A stretch of 64,000 bases of DNA from Macrotrachela quadricornifera (lineage: Eukaryota; Rotifera; Eurotatoria; Philodinida; Philodinidae): contig JAJEKB010020874.1 in the NCBI GenBank assembly GCA_022393335.1, forward strand, positions 33,868-97,867. Direction: 5' to 3'. The notes under the pieces were generated by a model, which saw only the letters and a list, made by a program, of their open reading frames with translations, made no database searches and had not been told where the DNA came from. A program made the translations under genes and the position numbers. The number at the start of each line of letters is the position of its first letter. Positions within the stretch are counted from its first letter, which is position 1. Shown here one piece after another: positions 24,303 to 35,859 of this stretch.

Positions 24303-24960
24303 AGTATCATGAATTCTATTTTTGAAAAACTAAACCTTATTTTTCGAACATCTAATTTTATAATAAACTCATTGAATGTCTTTCAAATACAAAACCAGTA
24401 ATAATATCTAGTAATTAACCTTATTTCACTATCATCATGTGTAGTAGAATTTAAAAAAAAGTAGGACACATTTTTATCTTTCTTTCTTTTTTTTTTTATA
24501 AAGTCTTCATATGATTATCTTTTATTTCGATTCCACCAGAAATTTCATCATCGTATGTATAATAAGACTAATATATCAAACGTTTAGAATTATATGTCCA
24601 TAATTTTTTCCATGTTGCATTGTTTTAAATAAAATTAAAAAGCAGAGTATTTCATGATAAAAATGCCATCGTTATCTATTTTGTAAAAAGAAATGTGCAT
24701 ATTATGCATCAAATTTTACATTAATAATCACATTATATTATATTATGAATAGACCATACGGAAATGCCTGCTGACATATAAAACAAATTTCTAATTAAAT
24801 GTAGCACACTATATTGTTTTTTCTATTCATAGTCACGTTTATATTTGAAAAGAAACATTTTTTAAAAATAAGAAATGCTTGACTTCATATAAAATGCTAT
24901 AGAAAAAGAGATTATATATTAACAAAACAGTATTGTAAGAACTAGAGAATATTCAATTCA
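24303..24960. other. intergenic upstream of the GPCR gene
   Basis: Very AT-rich, no open frame. Presumably holds the promoter of the gene starting at 24961, but no clear TATA or initiator can be singled out. Confidence 0.4.
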
Positions 24961-25993
24961 ATGTCGACAACAAATATGTCATCTCTTGCTATTGCTTCAC
25001 AACAAATAAATATATATGTTGGTACAATTATTCTTATAATGGGTATAATTGGTGAAATTCTTAATATTATTATTTTTCTTAGTCTTCAAACATTTCGACA
25101 AAATTCATGTGCATTCTATTTAATATTTATGTCATTTTTTAATATTGGTCAATTAATATTTAGTCTACTTCCTCGTATTATGATAAATGGATTTGCTATT
25201 GATTGGACACAAACATCATTATTCTATTGTAAATTTAAAGGATATATTTTAGAAATATGTTCACTTATTTCATTTACATGTATGTGTTTAGCAACAATTG
25301 ATCAATTTATGGCTACAAGTTTTAATCCTCGATGGCAACAATGGAATAATATTAAATTAGCTCGTAATTTATGTATCATAACAGCTTTTTTTTGGATACT
25401 ACATGGAATACCATATTTAATATTTTATAATATTATAGAAACATCTAAAGTAGGACAATTTACATGTACAATAACAAATGTTATTTTTCAACAATATTTT
25501 TCTTATTTTTATATACTTATTCTTGGACTTATTCTTCCTATTATTATTACAATTGTATTTGGATTTTTATCATATCGAAATGTTCAACAATTATCTTATC
25601 GAACAATTCCTCTTGTTCGACGAGAATTAGATAAACAATTAACAATAATGGTTTTAGTACAAATAATTCATAATTTTTTTGTTATTGTACCATATGCTAG
25701 CCTTTATATAATTATAATCAGTACAAATCTAACAAAAAATCCAATTACTGCAGCACCAATACAATTTATTTTTTCTATAGCTGGTCTCTTATATTTTTTA
25801 TATTATGCGGTAGGTATTGGTTTTTTGTGAATGAAATTTTTCTCTAATTTTATATATTTAGAGTCCATTTTACATATATATGTGTGTATCTGAACGATTT
25901 CGTAAACAATTGAGTTATGTACTCTTTAAAATTCATTTAATTCGATGGCAACGAGGAAATATAACTTTAAATGAAGTAGTACCAAAATTATGA
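24961..25993 (+). CDS. class-A-like G-protein-coupled receptor
   Basis: Two exons, 24961-25809 and 25862-25993, separated by a 52-bp GT/AG intron in phase 0, give 326 residues. Seven hydrophobic helices lie at about 18-41, 52-75, 92-115, 137-160, 180-205, 228-252 and 265-292. A cysteine before helix 3 (FYCKFK) and one in the second extracellular loop (FTCTIT) form the usual receptor disulfide. The helix-3 motif is DQF rather than DRY, and helix 7 ends SPFYIYMCVSERFRKQL, the equivalent of NPxxY plus helix 8; only splicing restores this tail. The short N-terminus carries an N-glycosylation site (NMSS) and no signal peptide. It resembles the neuropeptide-type receptors much expanded in rotifers; the ligand is unknown. 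Confidence 0.85.
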
Positions 25994-27814
25994 AAAAAGA
26001 AAACTTTAATAAAAAAAATTCATTATTTATTTATCTTGATGTTGTTTTTCATAGTTTGAATAATTGTAATCAAACTATTGTCACAATTATTTATAGTTTT
26101 TAAAAGTTCTTTCTATATATTTTCTAATAAAAAGATTTTTTTTTTGTTGATCTATTGAACTTTAATTTGTTCTCAAGAATATTAATATTAAATTAATTTT
26201 ATCATTTTTTTTTCTAAAAGAAAAAAACGTTCTTTTATATTTTCATCTTTGTTTCTATTTTTGAATGTTTTTTTAATGAAAATAAAAATAAATTCTGAAC
26301 TTTAAAAGCGTTTTTTCCTACAAAATAATTTATAAATGACGATCCATATTCATTTACTTAAATTATATTATTTTTAAAAAAATATTCTTCAATATTGTAT
26401 TAATCGTATTATACTCGGATTATTTATTAAGCATGTAATAGATTTAGATAAGAAAATCATCTATTTCTTTAATTTTAAAACGGAGTAAGACATATTTTCA
26501 AATTATTAATACTAAAATTTGCTCGTATTTAAAACGCATTTCTTTACTAATTAATAATAAATACAACTTCCGATGCATACTTATTCTTACGAACGCAATA
26601 AATAACGTATCTGATGCTCTCAAATAATGTAAACATTTGTTCTCTATTCACTGAGAATTTCTTGTGTCTGCAAGTTCACATGCTGGTGCTCTCTCCATCG
26701 GGTATACGAACTTTTAAATTATGCGATGAACGAGATTAGAGCGGATGACGTTTGATTAAGAGTCTACATACTATAACCAATAAAACACATCGGCTTATGA
26801 ACCGATCAAATATATAACTTTTTAATAAGACAACGCATTATCACTTAAATGAGATATCAGAAAATGTATAAAAATAAGAATAGTTTTTAACTAGCAGTTT
26901 TTAATTAATTTTTATATTACTTCAAAAACGATAAAGAGATAAAAGAAATCTTTGTTTTAAATAAATATAGATAAACCTTTAATATTTTTGTGAAATAAAA
27001 ATTTAAACATATCTATGACAATAATCTCGTGTTAATAAAATATAAAACACTCACCATTTAATGTAACTTCTAGTCATATCTCATTAGACATAATTATTAG
27101 TTTTTATTCTCTATTTAACTTTAATTTGTTTTGTCGTTACGCTCAAATAATTTAACTATTTAGTACTTTTTGGGTCATCAGGAAGAATTCATCAATTTGT
27201 TTACAAGTATCGTTGTCTTCTGAAAGACAAAATGAAGCTATTAAAAGCATGTTTTGATCTCGATCGAAAATGATCGAGAAGAAAAGAGTTGAAAAATAAA
27301 TAAATAACTCATTCACAGTTGTCACCAAAGATCCAAATAGTAAAAATATTACACACGTTGTGTTCAAATCGAAGGAAAAAAAACATGTATATTCAACTAT
27401 TTTTTTCCTTCTTTCTTCCTGCAAACTCATCTTATCTTATTGAAAGCAATGGTTACAAATTCTTTTGCTTCTGATATTAAAACATTTTCTCAATAGTTAC
27501 TCAACATAGAACTGATAATCATCATAACCTCATTGAATGATCAAATATTGTTCGATTTCCATTAATAATTCATTATTAGTATTGATTTTTATTGTGTTAC
27601 GAAGCGCAAAGATATTTTTGATGATTAAACTATTTTATTTAAAAGAATTTAGTCTATCAAAAAATCTTGATGACTGATGTAAATAACTATCAATGAATGG
27701 TGCCACCGTTCTTTCTTTTGCTTTATAAAAGTTAATAAATTATTCATATCATCGTACAAGAACCACAAAATTCTCTTTTAAGTTTGGATTTTAGAAACGT
27801 ATATTCATTAGAAA
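25994..27814. other. intergenic, AT-rich
   Basis: No supported gene. The 92-codon minus-strand frame at 27152-27430 has hydrophobic stretches but no splice context or homology I recognise. It separates the GPCR from the 3' end of the convergent TANGO2-like gene. Confidence 0.45.
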
Positions 27815-29251
27815 TTAAGATGACGAAGATTTCAATATAGGCTCTTGATCACTATTGCCTAATTGAAATTCAAATATTTGTTCGCTCCATTCGTTTGGAT
27901 TTCCAGGTGGATCAGACAATGTCTTTTCAATAAAGAGTCCGGATTGATTACGACGAACAAGAATAACCGTTGATGTTCTTTAAGAATATAAAAAGAAAAT
28001 GTCATCATGGGACATATCAATTAGAAGAATAAAATACTACCTAGTGCCATAAGTTGGATTTTGGGCATCCGGTTCTCGTACATATATTGAAGAATTTTGA
28101 TTGCGACGATCTGAGGTATATTGAGGATAAGCACTGTTCATATTAGTATCATCCCAGAAACTAAATACGTTTCAAATAATGATTTCTTTTTATATTTAAG
28201 TAATATATACTCACATTTTATTATCGCTTAATAAATCGAATACACGTCGAATAAGTTCTTTCTCATCAGTTATTGGTTTCGTATGATTATCAGTCAAATC
28301 GGTAATTATTGTTTTCAATATTTGACATCCATGACGAGTCTTTTCAAATTCATATTGTTCACCATATTGATGATTACTCATACCGAAGAGAGCTAGTACA
28401 TTGACAAATTACATTTACGATGAGTAAAATAAAGCAAGTATTTACACGTCTCAATCTTAGTTGGACAAGGTGTTGATGGAGTATTATCTATATACTGAAT
28501 TTGCCATTCACTACAATTAAAAAGCTCACTTGAAAGAACGTGCCCATTTTTGCGAAACATCATAACTTTTAAAACTCCATAGAGAATAAGTAGATTTATA
28601 AAATTTGATTTTGATTTTAATTCAATAAACTTTTCAGAAAATAATTCGCTGATTTCTATATAAGATGTTATGTTATATGAAGTTTAAGTTCTCAAAAGTG
28701 AACAACTTTGTTGAACATTATTAATTCCTCCATCTCTCAAGATCAATTGTACCCACCAGCAAAGTATTCTAACTCACTTTAACTTCGAGTTTCGTTCAAG
28801 ACCAAGAAAACTAAAAGGTATATAATTAATTTTGGTTGATTGCAATCGTTCCATGTATGTATCAAGATCCATTTCAGAACTATTAACATAATTAGGTACA
28901 ATAAAACCTCGACGAAGTGCATTGGGATTTCTTTTTCCTAGTGCAGCAGAAGAAATATTTGTTAAAACACCAATTTTACCTTGATTAGTATTCATAGCAA
29001 GCCAAGTACCACCTTCACATGTTGCCAGTTGATCTCTTCCTTTAAGAAAGGAATAATGAAATTACTATGTAAATCATACATCTGTCAAAAAAAAAAATTG
29101 TACCTCCAAGTACAAAATTTGTTTGTGACCATACATGAGCGGCAATAGTAGGTCGTTGAAAATCTTCATCACGATTCGATAATAGAATCAATTCGTAACC
29201 TGTATCATATTTTTCATCGTGTTGGTGAACATAACAAAAAAGAATGCACAT
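27815..29251 (-). CDS. TANGO2: TANGO2 homologue (NRDE family)
   Basis: Six exons on the minus strand (29251-29104, 29039-28778, 28648-28446, 28392-28215, 28160-28041, 27977-27815) join in frame to 357 residues. Introns of 64, 129, 53, 54 and 63 bp all have GT/AG ends. Family hallmarks appear in order: an N-terminal MCILF followed by LLSNRDEDFQRP (the NRDE motif near residue 26), GGTWLAM, KIGVLTN, GMSN (the GLSN equivalent), and near the C-terminus GTRTSTVILV and a final FEFQL. TANGO2 proteins act in cytosol and mitochondria and are linked to Golgi organisation and acyl-CoA or haem handling in animals; the exact chemistry is not settled. At about 80 residues longer than the human protein, it carries extra sequence in the middle and a C-terminal tail. 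The start is certain because the family begins with Met-Cys. Confidence 0.9.
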
Positions 29252-31984
29252 GATCTTAAAATATATCTAACATGAATGTATTTAAATAAAAAAGAAAATG
29301 AAATCAATAAGATTTAATGCGTATCATTTAAGTTTATACACATAGTTGATTGAATTGTACAAATAATTTTTTACAATGCATCTTATATGTGTATAATCTT
29401 TTGCTATTTGATACTATTTTAAAGACTATTTATCTCTTATCTTTTGCGTTATCATTATTCTACTTCTGCGCATATTCTGCTAGTGTATGATGTCAATGAA
29501 AAAAGACAATAATAAAGAGAATATGCTTTTATCTCTTATATATTTTTTTGATGTTTTGTTTTTTCAAGAGTAACAGAGAACACACACTTTTCTTTTCTTT
29601 TATGTTGAGTCACAATCGATCTATATGGATTTAATCTTTCAGGTTTTTATCGTACTAGATGATTGATATAAAAGTCATTAGTTATTGTTTTAATTAGATA
29701 TCTCCGTATGAAATACTATTTGTTAATTGTTGGTGTTCTGTTAGAGAAATGTCATAATATTGAATATTACTGTAAATAAGAAAAAATTGTTATTTCGTTA
29801 CGAAATAATGTATTAGTACAACAAGTTAATGAGATCGAACAAGGAACGTAATAATCAATGTTTTAATACTGTTATTGTAAAACATATTTCGATGAACTAT
29901 TTTGAACAATAAATGATATATTGATTCAAATTTTTGCTACTAGACAAGTTATAAATGAATTTTAATGGAAACGTCGAAATCCGTTGTCTTTTGATATCAA
30001 ATAGAGTTGAATATTAGAATTAAATATTGTAGTACAATTTATCATTTGTAAAATTTTTCAGACTGATTCTGAATAAAATCTATTATTTATAAAAGGTAAA
30101 ATTTAATCTTTAAATCATATTTATAAGGATAAACACATGTTGTTTTTATTATATTATAGATAAATAATACTTTTCAAGAATCGAGTATGAATGTTCATAT
30201 TTACTCTCGATCACATCATTCACTAAAATTTATACTGTGCATTACATTCTTTCACGTTAGTCATTAATATAGTACAAAGATTCACCTGTAATTTTTTTTC
30301 TACCTATGTTTATCTTATTATTCCATGGGAGAGAATCTATGAAGATAGAGGAAAGCATGTTATTTTTTAAAAGTTTATCAATATCATTGATTAATCTCAT
30401 GAAAGAATAAATAAATAAGTAATTTCTTTAGTTGAAGAAAAATAGGTTCTTTTTTATATGAATAGAACGTCAGGATCTATTTTAGTTTGTGTTTCTATTT
30501 TATATTCAATATTGAAGTTATAAATAAAGTTAAATCGAATGAAATTTATTAGAAAAATTCACAAAAAAAAAGTTGTAACTAAAACAAAAAAACTTCTATT
30601 TTGTTTCTTGTTCTCTAAATGGAAAGTTTTCTTTTTACAGTTACTCCTAAGTTTAGATATTATTCAAAAGGTCGGTTTCGCTTTTTATAGCAAAGATAAA
30701 AATGTTTTTCATGATGATATTTAGAGTCAATTTGAACTTATTGAAAATTTGAATAATATCTGTTTTGTTCATGCATATGAAAATTCGTATACACCAATAT
30801 GACATTTATTAATATATTATTTTAACATAACTTACTTTTATCTTATTTAGTTTTATATTTTCTAGTTAAATTTTTTATTCCAGATATCAATAGTGTGTTA
30901 AAATCATTTTCATTTATTTATACAATTAAATTTACTATTGAGTATGTCTAGCTTCTAATCCAAATTGAAATAAAATAATCTTATTTCTTACGAGGTTTTT
31001 CACTCTTTAGATTTATCATTTAAATTTTCAATTCAATTATTAAATTTACGAATATTATTATTTTTTTACTTACATATAATCTATTCAATATCTATGATTC
31101 TTATGAGATAGAAACTAATTATTTTTGCCTTATTGCTTAAAACTTTCTCATAATTGTGCATTTCATCGAAAATAAATGTAAAAAACGTTAATAACACAAT
31201 TATAAATGACATATACAGATTAGATTATACAATGCTATAGTTTTCATTTGTTTTATCATATGTCTTGGTCACGAAAATAAAAAAAGTTCGAAAACTAGCT
31301 AAAAAAACTTTTGTAACCGTACACTTGACTCAGACTACTTTCGCTTGTCTCGAAATTAGTCTTACATAAAAGAGATCCATCAAACTCAAAGTTACTGCAA
31401 GTATTGAATGGAATGGTTTTCAATTCGAGGAGAAAATAAAATTTTACTATTAGAATTTTAGACGCGAATAAGACTATTTATGACAGTAAATCATACCGTA
31501 ATGAATCCAGTATAGAATTTTAAACAGTTTCGCACTACTTTACTTCCAGTACCGTTCCCATCATTTCAAAATTAGCTATTAGATTTTATAACTGAATTAG
31601 GCTAAAATTACATGGATTAATAAAGAACTTGTGAATTTATGGAACTGTATATTAATGGAAAAGATCGACATAGCTAGAGAGTAGTGTCACATTAATTTAA
31701 TCAATGTAGTGTTAATACCTTCATCATTCATAAAATAATTCAATTATATTGGAGATTAATCGGCTAATTCCATTCTCTTTATTTCTCATCAATTAGTTGA
31801 GACGAATAACAATAATACTGAATGATTAATTAATTGCACCATTTAGACGATTCGATTCGATTCGACTTGTATGGATTAAGAAATATATTCATAGAGATTA
31901 TTTATCACCATGAGAAAATGAATTCGCAGAATACATTATCAAAGGAATATAAAAAAAAATAATAATAAATAAGTCATTCTTTTT
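29252..31984. other. gene-poor AT-rich intergenic region
   Basis: Contains the upstream region of the TANGO2-like gene. Lysine/phenylalanine-rich frames such as 30539-30724 look like AT-rich chance frames. No repeat family recognised. Confidence 0.45.
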
Positions 31985-32116
31985 CTACTGAACGAAAAAA
32001 AGTATATCATTTACTGTTGTTGGATCCATATTGATTCGCTGTTTAGTAATGTTCTGTCCGGCTGCGCTGAACTGACGTTCAACTGCAGTCGAACTACATA
32101 GGCTAAATAAGTATCT
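31985..32116 (-). pseudogene. hAT transposase C-terminal (hATC) fragment
   Basis: The minus strand reads CSSTAVERQFSAAGQNITKQ and then RINMDPTTVNDILFFVQ before a stop. This is the hATC dimerisation block, normally (T/S)SAPSERxFSxAG...R..L.P..V..L.FL. Only about 44 residues survive; no upstream transposase is evident, so it is a relic. It lies about 560 bp beyond the 3' end of the TPR gene. GATTC-rich words at about 31850-31866 and 32270-32360 may be subterminal repeats of the same element. Confidence 0.7.
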
Positions 32117-32659
32117 CATTGCTAAACAACTACATTAAATGAATTATTTTCAACTGATGTAACCTATACCTGCCTATCGATAAACAAAGTAAGATCAATT
32201 AAACATGATTGAGTCACTATATGATTAAAAACAAAGAGATCATTCTCAACCGAATATATAAGAGCATGTTAGATTCGATTGAATTCGATTGCGTAGTTTC
32301 AATATTGAATTCGTAATCGACAGAATTTGGCTGAGTCGTATCGAATGTGATCATTCAATAACTCGATTCGGTTTCGGTCTTTCATACCTAGATTCATCAT
32401 TCAGAATCCTATACAATCATCAATAGCAGTGAAGTTGAGTCAATTTAATACAATTTAAGAGTGAGTTCATTTTTATTTGTTTTTTCTGATTTTTATTCTT
32501 TTTAGATTTATTTTCGAAATATACGTGCAACGAAGTTGTTTATGTCAGGTTTACACTCCAAGTTGAATATTACTTTAAAAATACAGAGAAATTCTCTTTA
32601 TGCACGCGCAAGAAAGAGTGATGATAAGAAGTCGATTTAATTAGGTGAAAGCAGTTTTC
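32117..32659. other. intergenic between the hAT fragment and the TPR gene
   Basis: No coding frame. GATTCGATT-type words at 32270-32360 are the only visible structure. Confidence 0.4.
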
Positions 32660-32665
32660 TTTATT
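32660..32665 (-). terminator. poly(A) signal AATAAA
   Basis: TTTATT on the plus strand, 15 bp past the stop codon of the minus-strand ADP-ribosyltransferase/TPR gene. Confidence 0.55.
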
Positions 32666-32679
32666 GATGAAATAATATT

Positions 32680-35600
32680 TCACAATTTCTTTCGTACAAA
32701 CTCTATACATTCACGCACACTCTCAAGATTTGGATGATCTGGAGGTAATGAACTTTGCCAAATGCTAAGAGTATGTTCATAGAGTGAGAGTGCTTTCGAA
32801 TAATTGCCCATACTTCTATACACCCAAGCGATATTGTTGTAGGAAGTAGCCAATGAAGGATGATTGTCAGAATGAGTTTTTTGTTTGATTTCAAGCGCTT
32901 TTTCGTAAAACGAAAGTGCTTCAGAATTCTCTCCCATGTTGGCATACACCGAACCGATGTTGTTGTAGAAAGTAGCCAAAACAGGATGATTTACAGGAAG
33001 AGTTTTTTGATAGATTTCAACTGCTTGATCGTAAAAGGAAAGTGCTTTAGAGTACTCTCCCATGTTATCATACACCATACCAATATTGCTGTAGAAAGCA
33101 GCGAAATCAGGATGATTTGTAGGAAGAGTTTTTTGTTTGATTTCAAGTGCTCTTTCGTAATACAAAAGTGCTGTTGAATACTCTCCCACGCTGTAAGACA
33201 CCGCAGCAATGTTATTGTAGGAGGTAGCCAATGAAGAATGATCTTCAGGAAGAGTTTTTTGCTGAATTTCAAGTGCTTTTTCGTAAAACAAAAGTGCTTT
33301 AAAAGACTCTCCCATGTTTCGATAAACTTCTCCAATGTTGTTGTAGAACTGAGAAAAATTAGGATGATTTGCAGGAAGAGCATTTTGATAGATTTCAAGG
33401 GCTGTTTCGTAAAGCGAAAGTGCTTTAGAATACTCTCCCATTTTGTTATACACCGCAGCGATGTTGTTGTAGGAAGTAGCCAATGAAGGATGATTTTCAG
33501 AATGAGTTTTTTGTTTGATTTCAAGTGCTTTTTCGTAAAACAAAAGTGCTTTAGAATATTCTCCCATATTGTTATGCGCCATACCGATGTTGTTGTAGGA
33601 AGTAGCCAATGAAGGATGATTTGCAGGAAGAGTTTTCTGATAGAATTCAACTGCTTGATCGTAAAAGGAAAGTGCTTTAGAATACTCTCCCATGATGTGA
33701 TACATCCCAGCGATGTTGTTGTAGGAAGTAGCCAAATCAGGATGGTTTGCAGGAAGAGCTTTTTGACGCATTTCGAGCGCTTTTTCTAGAAACGAAAGTG
33801 CTTTAGACGACTCTCCCATGTTGTGATATACTAAGCCGATATTGTCGTAGGAATTAGCCAAATAAGGGTGGTTTGCAGGAAGAGTTGTTTGATAAATTTC
33901 AACTGCTTGTTCGTAAAGCGAAAGTGCTTTAGAATACTCTCCCATGTTGTCATTCACCTCGCCGATGTTATTGTAGCACTGAGCCAAATCAGGATGATTT
34001 GCAGGAAGAATTTTTCGTCGAATTGCAAGTGCTGTTTCGTAAAGCGAAAGCGCTTTAGAATATTCTCCCAATTTGTTATACACTGCAGCGATGTTGTTGT
34101 AGGAAGTAGCCAAATCAGGATGATTTTCAGGAAGAGTTTTTTTATGTATTTCAAGGGCTGTTTCGTAAAGCGAAAGTGCTTTAGAATATTCTCCCATGTT
34201 GTCATAGACATCAGCCATGTTGTTGTACGAATTAGCCAATAAAGGATGATTTGCAGGAAGAGCTTTTTGACGAATTTCAAGTTCTTTTTCATAGTACCAG
34301 ATGGCATTATCATAATCACCTTGATTATTTTTAACAAGTCCAAGTTGAGTATAACGAATTGCTTTATCATTCTCATCGGATGTCTGTTCGAGTAATGATG
34401 TGTAGAGTTCTTGAGCTCGGTCGAACTGTTTCAAATAAAGCAACAAACTTCCTATCCGTTCCCATCCTGTCCCACTTGCTGCTTCTTCTATATGTTTCGT
34501 GAGTGTTCGAAGTTGTTGATCATCATCTGATGTTAGTGTAAGTTCCACTTGATAAAGTGGCTGGTTTTTGTCGATTTGTGTAATTTCACCAATGCGAAAG
34601 ATTGTATGGATAGAGAAAAGAATTTCTTTTTCCGTCTTGAAGTAACTAAATTCTTCGATGGCAGCGAAAGGAGTGGATGAAGTAGAAGGATCAATAGACA
34701 TTCGAAAAAGAATGCCAATCATATTGATTTTTGTTAAGGCATGTTCGGCGAATTCATGGGAAACTTCTCGATTTGTACTGGTGGATAGAAAGTTGTCAAA
34801 AGACATAAGGCCACCTTTTGTTTTGCAAAGTTTCTCAAAATCTTTGGTCGATAGACCTTGCCCTCGGTAAACTGTAATGGAATTTCCTTGGTAAGCACTA
34901 ATCTGTTGTTGTTGATGTAGCTGTTGGATTTGTTGATGAAGGTCACGTATGAAGAAACCCATATTAATAATGGTATCGGATTCTAATGTTCGAAGTGCCC
35001 GATTGAGCATTTGATACATGAAACATTCACGTGTATACCACCAGATTGCCTTGTTTGGACTATATTCATGTTCAAATTCATTAATAATATTTAATTCAAT
35101 CATATTACCATCGTAAAATTTACGACAGTATTTTACTAAATTCTGGATGGATTTTTGGTCATGTTCTATTTCAAAGAGAATATCCTTGAATATTTGTGTG
35201 TACATAAACGTAAATTCCAGTTGATTTAAATCTTCACTGGAAGCTCCTTCATTCACTGCCACAAAGCTGACTGGAATAGAATCTAGTTCACATTGTTTAA
35301 CAGCCATTTGTAATGCTTCACAAATGGTTGTAATAGATGTATGTACACCCTTGATTTTCTCCCATTGTTTCACCCATTGTTCGTGACGAGATTTGTTCTC
35401 ACAGAAGACATAAATAGATTCTAATTGTGAGATATCATGAATATCGGGGACTAAACGTTGAGCCAATGATCCTGACGTAATGACGAATGCTTTCTCTTCA
35501 TCGATACCTTTGAGGTATTGAATACATTGGTCTGAGTCAGTAAAGATATTGATGTCGTTCATGATGGCATGTAATTGCGCTAATATATCTTGGCAATCTT

Positions 35601-35754
35601 TTTCTGATTTATCAATATCAGTGTCGACCCAAATTAATAAATAATTTTGAACAATTCGCTTACGGCGATTGATAGTGCTGCCTGTTGTGGTTGTAGTTAA
35701 ACCAGTGGTTTTTGATGCTGCAGTAATGTCTTCTTTTGATTTTTGTTCATCCAT
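32680..35754 (-). CDS. mono-ADP-ribosyltransferase fused to a TPR array
   Basis: A single-exon gene of 1024 residues. Residues 1-35 are a Thr-rich linker. Residues 36-170 form an alpha/beta domain with alternating hydrophobic strands (YLLIWVD, AFVITSG, SIYVFCE), resembling a receiver-like fold; its role is unknown. Residues 200-410 carry the arginine-specific ADP-ribosyltransferase signature R-S-ExE: R297 (TVYRGQG), S324-T-S326 (FLSTSTN) and E375-x-E377 (KTEKEILF). All catalytic positions are present, so transfer of ADP-ribose from NAD to protein is predicted. From 430 onward are TPRs, including twelve consecutive 42-residue kinesin-light-chain-like units (491-994) and a partial one, which probably bind protein partners or substrates. 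There is no signal peptide, so it should be cytosolic. The architecture is of a kind I associate with bdelloid rotifers; the individual substrate is unknown. Confidence 0.9.
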   Translation of the reverse strand: MDEQKSKEDITAASKTTGLTTTTTGSTINRRKRIVQNYLLIWVDTDIDKSEKDCQDILAQLHAIMNDINIFTDSDQCIQYLKGIDEEKAFVITSGSLAQRLVPDIHDISQLESIYVFCENKSRHEQWVKQWEKIKGVHTSITTICEALQMAVKQCELDSIPVSFVAVNEGASSEDLNQLEFTFMYTQIFKDILFEIEHDQKSIQNLVKYCRKFYDGNMIELNIINEFEHEYSPNKAIWWYTRECFMYQMLNRALRTLESDTIINMGFFIRDLHQQIQQLHQQQQISAYQGNSITVYRGQGLSTKDFEKLCKTKGGLMSFDNFLSTSTNREVSHEFAEHALTKINMIGILFRMSIDPSTSSTPFAAIEEFSYFKTEKEILFSIHTIFRIGEITQIDKNQPLYQVELTLTSDDDQQLRTLTKHIEEAASGTGWERIGSLLLYLKQFDRAQELYTSLLEQTSDENDKAIRYTQLGLVKNNQGDYDNAIWYYEKELEIRQKALPANHPLLANSYNNMADVYDNMGEYSKALSLYETALEIHKKTLPENHPDLATSYNNIAAVYNKLGEYSKALSLYETALAIRRKILPANHPDLAQCYNNIGEVNDNMGEYSKALSLYEQAVEIYQTTLPANHPYLANSYDNIGLVYHNMGESSKALSFLEKALEMRQKALPANHPDLATSYNNIAGMYHIMGEYSKALSFYDQAVEFYQKTLPANHPSLATSYNNIGMAHNNMGEYSKALLFYEKALEIKQKTHSENHPSLATSYNNIAAVYNKMGEYSKALSLYETALEIYQNALPANHPNFSQFYNNIGEVYRNMGESFKALLFYEKALEIQQKTLPEDHSSLATSYNNIAAVSYSVGEYSTALLYYERALEIKQKTLPTNHPDFAAFYSNIGMVYDNMGEYSKALSFYDQAVEIYQKTLPVNHPVLATFYNNIGSVYANMGENSEALSFYEKALEIKQKTHSDNHPSLATSYNNIAWVYRSMGNYSKALSLYEHTLSIWQSSLPPDHPNLESVRECIEFVRKKL
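32773..34284 (-). repeat. coding tandem repeat: twelve 126-bp TPR units
   Basis: Twelve in-frame 126-bp units encode variants of LPANHPxLATSYNNIxxVYxxMGEYSKALSxYExALEI. Unit order shows five-unit periodicity: units 2, 7 and 12 share IAxVYxxxGxYSKALSLYE; units 6-7 resemble 11-12 (AVExYQKTLP, then ALEIKQKTHS); 5 and 10 both end SFYDQ. This suggests block duplication of about 630 bp. Many antisense open frames here are shadows of the repeat. Confidence 0.85.
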
Positions 35755-35836
35755 TATCCAGTGAATGGTTTGTTAATGACTTATATGAAATTATATGTAG
35801 TTGATTGTTGTTGAAACAAAGAAAGCCCACATCATC

Positions 35837-35846
35837 TATTTATATA
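35837..35846 (-). promoter_or_regulatory. putative TATA box of the TPR gene
   Basis: The minus strand reads TATATAAATA, 82-92 bp before the ATG, placing a start site near 35810. Motif and distance only. Confidence 0.45.
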
Positions 35847-35859
35847 GTCGATATCTCAC

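Noticed and set aside
32703..34376. Many open frames on both strands over the TPR array
   Set aside because: Shadows of the 126-bp coding repeat in other frames; the 1024-residue frame has the domains.
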